Shown in pieces: positions 1 to 6,000 of a DNA stretch of 11,090 nucleotides. A program made the position numbers and the translations under genes. The notes beneath the pieces were generated by a model. It was not told where the DNA came from. It searched no databases and saw only the letters and a list, made by a program, of their open reading frames with translations. Numbering within the stretch: the stretch's first letter is position 1; each line of letters opens with the position of its first letter. This DNA comes from CAZWSE01 sp964636575 (GTDB lineage Bacteria; Pseudomonadota; Alphaproteobacteria; Rhodobacterales; Rhodobacteraceae): the NCBI GenBank assembly GCA_964636575.1, contig CAZWSE010000105.1, forward strand, positions 1 to 11,090, given 5' to 3'.

Positions 1-2
1 CT

Positions 3-1358
3 TTCGACCTCGACGGAAACGACAGACTCGCGCTCGATAGAACAAATGATCAGTTCACCGGTCTCAAAACCTTCCAAATTGATTTGGGCTTTAAACTGGA
101 AGCCGGATCAAGCAATGACGGTGCATTGGTGCAACTGCACAAAGCCTTCACACTTAACGTCACAGACGACCGTGCGCTCGAATTCAAGCTGGAAACCGGC
201 GACGGCGTGTTCATCGCTACAACAGGCGCGGGTGCGATCAGTGAAGGCCAATGGGCCGATATCAGCGTCCAATATGACGGCCCGCTTGGTCAAGTCGACA
301 TCTTGGTTGATGGCGTTGTTGTCGGGACCGCTGCCGCAACAGGTGCGACCACGTCGACCAATGGATTTGATCTGATCTTGGGCGCGCAGTTTGGCACAAG
401 CGTCAAAGGCATTGTCGATAAATTTACCATGACATCGCCAGATTCCAAAGCCTTTGTCTATACGGACGCATCCGTTCCAGGCACTCCGACCATTGAGAAA
501 CCATCGAACCTTCAAATGGAAAATAGTGAAGGGCGCCCAGTGGTTGATCCGGTTGAAACGACACCTGTGGAAGAAGTGCAGGCCGTAGAAGCTGTAGAAG
601 AAGTTCAGGCCGTAGAGGTTGTGGAAACCACTCCCGTAGAAGTGGAAGAACAGCAGCCAGAACCTGTTCAAGCCGATCCCGCACCAGTGGTTGAAGAAGT
701 CGAAACGCAAACAGATCCTAAACCTGTGGTCATTGAGGTGACCGACCCCGCGCCAGGTCTCGATATTCTCTACGGCACAGAGGAGAACAACACGATCTAC
801 ACAGGCCAAGCAGCGGTCAACGCGGTCGTCTATGACACGGTCTATGGCGGTGGCGGCAATGACCGGATCAAAGGGTCAGGTATGGCCGATCAGCTGCATG
901 GCGGCGACGGCGATGACCAGCTCTTTGGCGGCTTTGAAGATGCCCAAGCGGTCACAGATTTCCTTTTCGGGGAAGACGGCAACGACATCCTGCGCTCAGG
1001 CCAGATCACCGCTCCAACGGCGGCGACGCAGGCCAACGGGGATCACATGGACGGCGGCGCTGGCAATGACATCCTCGAAAGCGGCATGGCCAATGACACG
1101 ATGACCGGTGGCGACGACGCGGATATGTTCGTCTTCTATACGGGGCTTGGACAGGACGTCATCACAGACTTCACAGCCAGCATCGATGAACGCATCGTTC
1201 TGGCAGGGGTTGATGGGATCACCGACTTCGACGACCTCATCACCAACCATCTCGAACAGGTCGGTGCAGATGTGGTCATCACCGCGACGGCAGAGGATAC
1301 GATCACCCTCAAAGACGTCGCTATCGAAGACCTCTATCCGGTCAACTTCGTGTTCTAA
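3..1358 (+). CDS. RTX-type calcium-binding secreted protein with LamG-like domain (5' end outside window)
   Basis: The frame is open from the first bases, so this is the C-terminal 451 residues of a longer protein; residue numbers here count from base 3. Residues about 15-145 look like a concanavalin A/LamG-like jelly-roll, with a WADISVQYDG strand at 84-93 followed by VDILVDGVVVG. Residues about 178-251 are a Glu/Val/Pro-rich, probably extended linker. RTX calcium-binding nonapeptides follow: GGGGNDRIK at 282-290, GGDGDDQLF at 300-308, GEDGNDIL from 323 and GGAGNDILE from 351. The C-terminal part (about 371-451, ADMFVF then DVITDF) resembles the serralysin-type C-terminal domain and ends in a hydrophobic VNFVF. 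By family knowledge such proteins leave the cell by type I secretion, fold on Ca2+ outside, and bind glycans or surfaces. No catalytic domain is visible. The true N-terminus and any enzyme domain lie upstream. A TTG at 84 is not the start, because the lectin-like fold begins before it. Confidence 0.88.
   Translation, partial: FDLDGNDRLALDRTNDQFTGLKTFQIDLGFKLEAGSSNDGALVQLHKAFTLNVTDDRALEFKLETGDGVFIATTGAGAISEGQWADISVQYDGPLGQVDILVDGVVVGTAAATGATTSTNGFDLILGAQFGTSVKGIVDKFTMTSPDSKAFVYTDASVPGTPTIEKPSNLQMENSEGRPVVDPVETTPVEEVQAVEAVEEVQAVEVVETTPVEVEEQQPEPVQADPAPVVEEVETQTDPKPVVIEVTDPAPGLDILYGTEENNTIYTGQAAVNAVVYDTVYGGGGNDRIKGSGMADQLHGGDGDDQLFGGFEDAQAVTDFLFGEDGNDILRSGQITAPTAATQANGDHMDGGAGNDILESGMANDTMTGGDDADMFVFYTGLGQDVITDFTASIDERIVLAGVDGITDFDDLITNHLEQVGADVVITATAEDTITLKDVAIEDLYPVNFVF
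570..623 (+). repeat. Two tandem 27-bp units in the RTX protein linker
   Basis: Two in-frame 27-bp units lie head to tail (570-596 and 597-623) and differ at four positions. They encode EEVQAVEAV and EEVQAVEVV. The pair is flanked on both sides by an ETTPVE motif, which suggests a slightly larger degenerate repeat. It lies in the acidic linker between the lectin-like and RTX parts and probably arose by local duplication. Confidence 0.75.
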
Positions 1359-1385
1359 ACCGGCACGATCCCACACGAACACTTT

Positions 1386-1420
1386 GCGGGCCTGTCTGAT
1401 GACGGGCCCGTTTGCGTTTG
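1386..1420 (+). terminator. Rho-independent terminator after the RTX gene
   Basis: Bases 1387-1410 form a hairpin with a 10-bp stem (CGGGCCTGTC paired with GACGGGCCCG, containing one G-T wobble) and a TGAT loop. A G-T pair at 1386/1411 may extend it. A T-rich stretch (TTTGCGTTT) follows at once. The hairpin starts 28 bases after the RTX stop codon and precedes the fbp promoter candidate, so it should insulate the two genes. Confidence 0.8.
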
Positions 1421-1436
1421 AAACAGGCATGACACG

Positions 1437-1465
1437 TTGAATCCGGACCTCGCGCGGACTAGAAG
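1437..1465 (+). promoter_or_regulatory. Candidate sigma70-type promoter of the fbp cluster
   Basis: TTGAAT at 1437-1442 (4 of 6 matches to TTGACA) is separated by 17 bp from TAGAAG at 1460-1465 (4 of 6 to TATAAT). It lies between the upstream terminator and fbp, which would give a leader of about 45 bases. Matches are moderate, so this is a candidate only. Confidence 0.4.
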
Positions 1466-1518
1466 GGCATTAGGCCACAAACCCGACCGGCCCAAGACCC
1501 AATCTGAAAGAGACCCCG

Positions 1519-2529
1519 ATGCCCAATTCCCCCCTAAGCCTGCAAGATTTCCTGCGTGACGATGCATCTTCGGGTGGGGTCGCGGATGATCTGATCTCTG
1601 TCTTGGATGACATCGCCAATGCCTGCCGCGACATCGCGGATCACGTGCGCAAAGGGGCCTTTAGCGACAACCTCGGGGCGACCGAGGACACCAATGTGCA
1701 GGGCGAGACGCAAAAACAGCTGGATGTGATCGCCAATGACGAATTCGTGGCGCACTGTTCGAAAAACCCGCGGATCGCAGCTTTGGTATCCGAAGAGGTG
1801 GACGAGATTTATTGGATCAAAGACACACCTGAAGCCAATGATTTCATTGTTTATTTCGATCCACTGGATGGATCCTCAAACTTGGATGTGAACCTGTCCG
1901 TCGGGTCCATCTTTTCAATCGTGCGCGCTGATACTGCGCTTGATCCAAGCGATGACACAGCCGTGCGCCGCAAAGGGATTGAGCAGATCTGCGCAGGCTA
2001 TGCGATCTACGGGCCGTCGACGTCTTTCGTGATCACGACGCTGAACGGGGTCAACGGGTTCACCCATGATCTGGCCTCGGATGCGTTCTACCTGACTTTC
2101 CCCAACATGACCGTGCCGCCTGAAACGGGTGAGTTTGCAATCAACGCCTCGCGCTACCAGAAATGGGAAGCGCCGGTGCAAAAGTACTTTGACGACTGCA
2201 TCGCAGGCAAAGACGGGCCGCTGGGTAAAACCTACAACATGCGCTGGACGGCCTCGATGGTGGCAGACATCCACCGCATCCTGACGCGCGGCGGTGTGTT
2301 TTTGTACCCCGTGGACAGCGGCAACCGCGCCAATGGCGGCAAGCTGCGCCTGATGTACGAAGCCAACCCCATGGGGCTACTGGTCGAACAAGCGGGCGGG
2401 GCGGCGTCCACAGGGCGCGGCAAAATCATGGAGGTCGCACCCACAGGCCATCACCAACGCGTCTCGGTCATCATGGGGTCCAAAGATGAAGTCGCCGTGA
2501 TTGACGGCTACCACAAGGACCATGGCTGA
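1519..2529 (+). CDS. fbp: Fructose-1,6-bisphosphatase, class I
   Basis: This enzyme hydrolyses fructose 1,6-bisphosphate to fructose 6-phosphate and phosphate in the cytoplasm, the committed step of gluconeogenesis (and of the Calvin cycle in autotrophs). At 336 residues it has the normal length for class I. Visible family motifs are GETQKQLDV (62-70), the metal-binding acidic stretch SEEVDE (91-96), the signature DPLDGSSNLDVN (114-125), INASRYQKW (208-216), YNMRWTASMVADIHR (239-253), and the active-site segment GKLRLMYEANPMG (274-286) with its substrate-binding lysine at 275. A weak purine-rich ribosome site (GAAAGAGA, 1506-1513) supports the ATG. It heads a same-strand cluster with the glutathione transferase-like and hydrolase genes. 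Nothing else from a Calvin operon is in the window, so a gluconeogenic role is the simpler reading. Confidence 0.96.
   Translation: MPNSPLSLQDFLRDDASSGGVADDLISVLDDIANACRDIADHVRKGAFSDNLGATEDTNVQGETQKQLDVIANDEFVAHCSKNPRIAALVSEEVDEIYWIKDTPEANDFIVYFDPLDGSSNLDVNLSVGSIFSIVRADTALDPSDDTAVRRKGIEQICAGYAIYGPSTSFVITTLNGVNGFTHDLASDAFYLTFPNMTVPPETGEFAINASRYQKWEAPVQKYFDDCIAGKDGPLGKTYNMRWTASMVADIHRILTRGGVFLYPVDSGNRANGGKLRLMYEANPMGLLVEQAGGAASTGRGKIMEVAPTGHHQRVSVIMGSKDEVAVIDGYHKDHG
2515..2519 (+). promoter_or_regulatory. Ribosome binding site of yfcG inside the end of fbp
   Basis: AAGGA within the last fbp codons is 10 bases before an ATG that directly abuts the fbp stop (TGA then ATG, no base between). This fixes the start at 2530 and predicts translational coupling. 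Confidence 0.6.
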
Positions 2530-3171
2530 ATGATTGATCTCTACACATGGACCACGCCAAACGGGCGCAAGGTGTCGATCCTGCTGGAAGAACTGGGCAT
2601 CGACTATACCGTTCACCCCATCGACATCTCGAAGGACGAACAATTCGCGCCTGATTTCCTCAAAATCGCGCCCAACAACCGCATTCCGGCCATCGTCGAT
2701 CGAGACACAGGGCAGACCCTGATGGAGACAGGGGCAATCATGCTCTATCTCGCGGACAAGCATGACAAATTCCAGGCCAAGGGCGCTGAATACTGGCGCA
2801 TGGTCGAATGGCTGATGTGGCAGATGGGGGGCCTCGGCCCGATGTTGGGGCAGGTGCACCACTTCGTTAAATACAACAGCGGTGTGTCGGAATACGCCGA
2901 AACGCGCTACTCGACCGAGGCGCGCAGGCTTTACAAAGTGCTCAATACTCGCCTTGGGGGCCGCGATTACGTCGCCGGAGAGGGGCGCGGGATCTACACA
3001 ATCGCCGATATGTCGATGTTCCCGTGGATCGCGCGGCATGACTGGCAGGGGATTGATCTAAACGACTACCCCAATCTGCGCGATTGGTACCTGCGTATTG
3101 TTGATCGGCCCGCCGTGCAAAAGGGCTACCACATCCCCAAACATGCGACCGATATTCCGATGCCTTCATAG
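2530..3171 (+). CDS. yfcG: YfcG-type (Nu-class) glutathione transferase-like disulfide oxidoreductase
   Basis: The 213-residue protein follows the GST plan. A thioredoxin-like N-domain runs to about 80 and contains TTPNGRKVSILLEE (8-21), the cis-proline segment NNRIPAIVD (49-57) and the glutathione-binding ETGAIMLYLA. A helical C-domain has WQMGGLGPMLGQVHHF, a stretch typical of YfcG/YghU. Thr9 and Asn11 match the residues E. coli YfcG uses to hold glutathione in place of a catalytic Cys or Ser. By analogy it would reduce disulfides or organic peroxides using GSH in the cytoplasm; the exact substrate is unknown. It is coupled to fbp (abutting stop and start) and is followed 27 bases later by the hydrolase gene. 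No signal peptide is present. The family call is strong; the physiological role is inferred. Confidence 0.9.
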   Translation: MIDLYTWTTPNGRKVSILLEELGIDYTVHPIDISKDEQFAPDFLKIAPNNRIPAIVDRDTGQTLMETGAIMLYLADKHDKFQAKGAEYWRMVEWLMWQMGGLGPMLGQVHHFVKYNSGVSEYAETRYSTEARRLYKVLNTRLGGRDYVAGEGRGIYTIADMSMFPWIARHDWQGIDLNDYPNLRDWYLRIVDRPAVQKGYHIPKHATDIPMPS

Positions 3172-3198
3172 GCCACTGACCAGAAAAGACGCCTAGAT

Positions 3199-4869
3199 AT
3201 GTCCGAACCCGCCAAGCCGCCGCTGAACATCCTGTTCATCATGTATGACCAGCTGCGCTTTGACTATCTGTCTTGCGCAGGGCACCCGCATCTCAAAACG
3301 CCGAACTTTGATCGGGTGGCATCGATGGGCGTCCGCTTCACCAATGCCTTCGTGCAATCGCCCGTTTGCGGGGCCAGCCGGATGAGCTTTTACACAGGGC
3401 GCTATGCCTCGTCGCACGGGGCGCAGTGGAACGGATTTCCCTTACGCGTGGGCGAACACACGATGGGCGATCACCTGCGCCGCGCAGGCACATCCTGCTG
3501 GCTGATCGGCAAGACCCACATGAAAGCCGATGCTGATGGCATGGCCCGTTTGGGGCTCAGCGCAGACAGCACAATCGGTGCGCGCCAGACCGAATGTGGC
3601 TTTGATGCATGGGTGCGCGATGACGGGCTTTGGGGGTATGGGCCGGACGGGTTTTATGACGAAAAAAGATCGCCTTACAACGAATACTTAAAGTCAAAAG
3701 GCTACCCCGATCAGAACCCTTGGGCAGACTTTGCCAATGCAGGTGTAGACGAAGACGGCGATAAGGCCTCGGGCTGGATGTTCAAGAACGCAGACAAGCC
3801 TGCGAACATCAAAGAGGAACATTCTGAAACGCCTTGGCTGACGCAGGAAACCATCAAATTCATTGAACAGGCCGACGATGGGTGGTGCGCCCACGTCAGC
3901 TATATCAAGCCGCATTGGCCCTACATTGTGCCCGCACCCTACCACGACATGTTCGGCCCAAACCATGTGCCGCAGCCCATGCGCCATGACGTCGAACGCG
4001 ACGATCCGCAGCCGGTCTATGGCGCCTATATGGGCAACAAAATCGCGCAGGCGTTCCAGCAAGACGAGGTCCGCAAAAAGGTGATCCCCGCCTACATGGG
4101 GCTGATCAAACAATGCGACGACCAGCTTGGGGTCTTGCTCGACTATCTCGACGCCGAAGGCCGGATGGAGAACACGATGATCGTGCTCACCTCTGACCAC
4201 GGCGATTATCTGGGCGATCATTGGCTGGGTGAAAAGGACTTGTTCCACCAGCAAAGCGTCAAAGTCCCGATGATTATTTATGATCCGCGTGCGCAGGCCG
4301 ATGGCACCCGTGGCACCACCTGTGACGCACTTGTTGAATCGATTGATCTTGCACCGACCTTTGTGGACGCCGTGGGCGGCAAGGTCGAAGACCATATCCT
4401 AGAAGGGCGGTCCTTGCTGCCGTGGATCCATGGTCAGACCCCAGACTGGCGCGAATTTGCGATCAGCGAATACGACTATTCCGCCACCCCGCAGGCGGTG
4501 AAGCTCGGGCTGGAACCCCGCGATGCTCGACTCTTTATGGTCTTTGATGGCCGCTACAAACTGATGCACGCCGAAGGTGGGTTGCGCCCGATGCTCTTTG
4601 ATCTGCAAACCGATCCGGAAGAGTTTCACGATCTCGCCAAAGGCGATGCCAAGCATCCCGAACTCGACAGGCTTTATGGCTGTCTGGCCCAATGGGGGCG
4701 GCGTCTGGCGCAGCGCGTCACCAAGTCAGAGGACGACATCAAAGCCATGCGCGGGCGGTCCATGCGGCGCGGGATTTTGCCCTTTCTCTACGATGGCAGC
4801 GAAGTGGACCCTGAACTGACCGCCAAATATCGCGGCCCCGCCGCCAAAGGCACACCGACCGACGGGTAG
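3199..4869 (+). CDS. Sulfatase / phosphonate monoester hydrolase-like enzyme (alkaline phosphatase superfamily)
   Basis: A 556-residue hydrolase of the formylglycine-dependent sulfatase fold. The signature CGASRMSFYTGR (57-68) places the cysteine to be converted to formylglycine at 57. Other expected residues are Asp17 in YDQLRFDY, Lys105 and His107 in GKTHMK, IKPHWPY (236-242), and the second metal site TSDHGDYLGDH (331-341) with Asp333 and His334. The C-terminal stretch MLFDLQTDPEEFHDLA is also typical. The DQ rather than DD metal motif, Cys57 position and general flavour recall the phosphonate monoester hydrolases of Rhizobium and Burkholderia, which cleave phosphonate monoesters, phosphodiesters and sulfate esters. 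The substrate cannot be read from sequence. There is no signal peptide, so it is probably cytoplasmic. It needs a formylglycine-generating enzyme encoded elsewhere. It is probably transcribed with fbp and yfcG (27-base gap); its ribosome site is weak. An ordinary arylsulfatase or choline-sulfatase relative is possible. Confidence 0.88.
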   Translation: MSEPAKPPLNILFIMYDQLRFDYLSCAGHPHLKTPNFDRVASMGVRFTNAFVQSPVCGASRMSFYTGRYASSHGAQWNGFPLRVGEHTMGDHLRRAGTSCWLIGKTHMKADADGMARLGLSADSTIGARQTECGFDAWVRDDGLWGYGPDGFYDEKRSPYNEYLKSKGYPDQNPWADFANAGVDEDGDKASGWMFKNADKPANIKEEHSETPWLTQETIKFIEQADDGWCAHVSYIKPHWPYIVPAPYHDMFGPNHVPQPMRHDVERDDPQPVYGAYMGNKIAQAFQQDEVRKKVIPAYMGLIKQCDDQLGVLLDYLDAEGRMENTMIVLTSDHGDYLGDHWLGEKDLFHQQSVKVPMIIYDPRAQADGTRGTTCDALVESIDLAPTFVDAVGGKVEDHILEGRSLLPWIHGQTPDWREFAISEYDYSATPQAVKLGLEPRDARLFMVFDGRYKLMHAEGGLRPMLFDLQTDPEEFHDLAKGDAKHPELDRLYGCLAQWGRRLAQRVTKSEDDIKAMRGRSMRRGILPFLYDGSEVDPELTAKYRGPAAKGTPTDG

Positions 4870-4873
4870 GGGC

Positions 4874-5800
4874 TTAAAGCTCGTTGGCCCAAGGCGGGTT
4901 CGCGCCCGCTCGTGACACGGTAATCGCCGCCGTGCGCCCGCCGTGTTCCAAAGCTTGGGTCAGGATATCATGCGGCAAAGCTGCGATTTGGTCTTTCGTC
5001 AAAGCCCCAAGCTCCGACAATTTGGCCAGAAACCCTGCGTTATAGGTATCACCCGCACCGACAGTATCAACGACCTCAACCTTGGTGGCGGACACGGACA
5101 CGGATGTGCCGTCCTTCAAGTACCCCGTCGCCCCTTCACTGCCGCGCGTCAGAATAATCAGCGACGGACCTTGGGCCAGCAGGGCTGCAACCTTGTCCGC
5201 CAAGGGCATGTCTTCGGCAATGATCCAATCCAGATCCTCGTCCGACACCTTCACAATATCCGCCTGCGCAATCATCGACCGCATACGGGTCAAAAAGCGA
5301 TCCTTGTCTGCAATGAACGTCGGCCGAATGTTGGGATCGATCATCACAACCTTTTCGCCATGCTCCCGCGCCAGAAGGGCCGCATAAGCATCCGCGCAAG
5401 GCTCACAAGCCAAGGAAATCCCACCAAAGAACAAGGCACCAACGTCATCGGGCAGGGCAGGCATATCGGCAGGGGTCAGCATCCGCCCGGCTGAGTTCTC
5501 ATCGAAAAAGCTGTACTCGGCATGCCCATCCGTCAGCTTCACAAAAGCCAGCGTGGTTGGACGATCTGAGGTCACGATATGCGCGCGATCCACACCACTG
5601 GCATCCAAAGCGCCCGCCAGTTGCACGCCGAACATGTCCGAAGACAATCCGGTGACCATCCCAACCGAAATCCCCTGACGGCCCAAGGCGATACTTGTGT
5701 TGAACACGGCCCCGCCCGAATGCGGCACGAAGCCTTCTGTGCCCGTCGTCGTGGGCGTCGGGATCATGTCAATCAGGGCTTCTCCGCAGCAAAGGATCAT
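4874..5800 (-). CDS. PfkB-family sugar kinase, probably fructokinase
   Basis: A 308-residue ribokinase-family enzyme that transfers phosphate from ATP to a sugar. The N-terminal substrate-binding signature is GGAVFNTSIALGRQG (29-43). DPNIRP (155-160) is common in fructokinases, and the C-terminal signature DTVGAGDTYNAGF (245-257) holds the catalytic base Asp251 and the anion hole. The tail TVSRAGANPP is also usual for this group. Fructose to fructose 6-phosphate is the best guess; 2-keto-3-deoxygluconate or another ketose kinase is possible. A GAGG ribosome site (complement at 5808-5811) is 7 bases before the ATG. The gene starts 49 bases beyond the 3' end of tRNA-Glu on the same strand, so it may be read from the tRNA transcript; I see no clear promoter of its own. 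It converges on the hydrolase gene with only 4 bases between the stops. Confidence 0.85.
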   Translation of the reverse strand: MILCCGEALIDMIPTPTTTGTEGFVPHSGGAVFNTSIALGRQGISVGMVTGLSSDMFGVQLAGALDASGVDRAHIVTSDRPTTLAFVKLTDGHAEYSFFDENSAGRMLTPADMPALPDDVGALFFGGISLACEPCADAYAALLAREHGEKVVMIDPNIRPTFIADKDRFLTRMRSMIAQADIVKVSDEDLDWIIAEDMPLADKVAALLAQGPSLIILTRGSEGATGYLKDGTSVSVSATKVEVVDTVGAGDTYNAGFLAKLSELGALTKDQIAALPHDILTQALEHGGRTAAITVSRAGANPPWANEL

Positions 5801-5849
5801 TGCAGTACCTCAGGTCGGTTTGGCGAAAGGGAAGGGAAAATACCGACCG

Positions 5850-5924
5850 TGGCAGCCCGTAGGGGAATCGAACCCCTCTTTCCAGGTTGAAAACCTGGCG
5901 TCCTAACCGATAGACGAACGGGCC
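5850..5924 (-). tRNA. tRNA-Glu (anticodon UUC)
   Basis: Read on the minus strand, the 75 bases fold as a complete tRNA. The acceptor stem is GGCCCGT with ACGGGCT (one terminal G-T pair), the D arm contains GGTTAGGA, and the anticodon stem CCAGG/CCTGG encloses loop TTTTCAA. The T arm is AGGGG-TTCGATT-CCCCT. The anticodon TTC (complement at 5889-5891) reads Glu codons GAA/GAG. The 3' CCA is encoded, so no terminal addition is needed. It lies 76 bases downstream of recJ and upstream of the sugar kinase, all on one strand. Confidence 0.97.
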
Positions 5925-5940
5925 ACTTGGTCGTGAGGGG

Positions 5941-5969
5941 TGATTAGGCAATCATGGATAAAGGCGCAA
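5941..5969 (-). promoter_or_regulatory. Weak candidate promoter for tRNA-Glu
   Basis: On the minus strand TTGCGC (complement 5964-5969) is followed after 17 bp by TAATCA (complement 5941-5946). This would start transcription about 10 bases before the tRNA. Spacing is ideal but the hexamers match the consensus poorly (3 and 2 of 6). Read-through from recJ is the alternative. Confidence 0.25.
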
Positions 5970-6000
5970 GTAAAAATTTGCGGTGCCGTGCAGTTTTCCG

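Noticed and set aside
84..86. TTG as start of the RTX gene
   Set aside because: The frame is open to the window edge and the lectin-like domain begins upstream of it, so the gene is truncated by the window.
108..809. 233-codon frame on the - strand opposite the RTX gene
   Set aside because: The Phe/Leu/His-rich translation mirrors the acidic Glu/Val linker on the other strand; the RTX frame has clear domains.
3694..4395. 233-codon frame on the - strand opposite the hydrolase gene
   Set aside because: The sense strand carries catalytic motifs throughout, including TSDHG; the antisense product has no features.
4894..4909. GCGGG/CCCGC hairpin near the sugar kinase 3' end as a bidirectional terminator
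   Set aside because: The stem is only 5 bp, lies in coding sequence and has no T tract on either strand.
5968..6000. T-rich tract after recJ (minus strand) as a terminator
   Set aside because: I could not form a stable hairpin before it; the GC-rich bases pair only through 3-bp arms with a 2-base loop.
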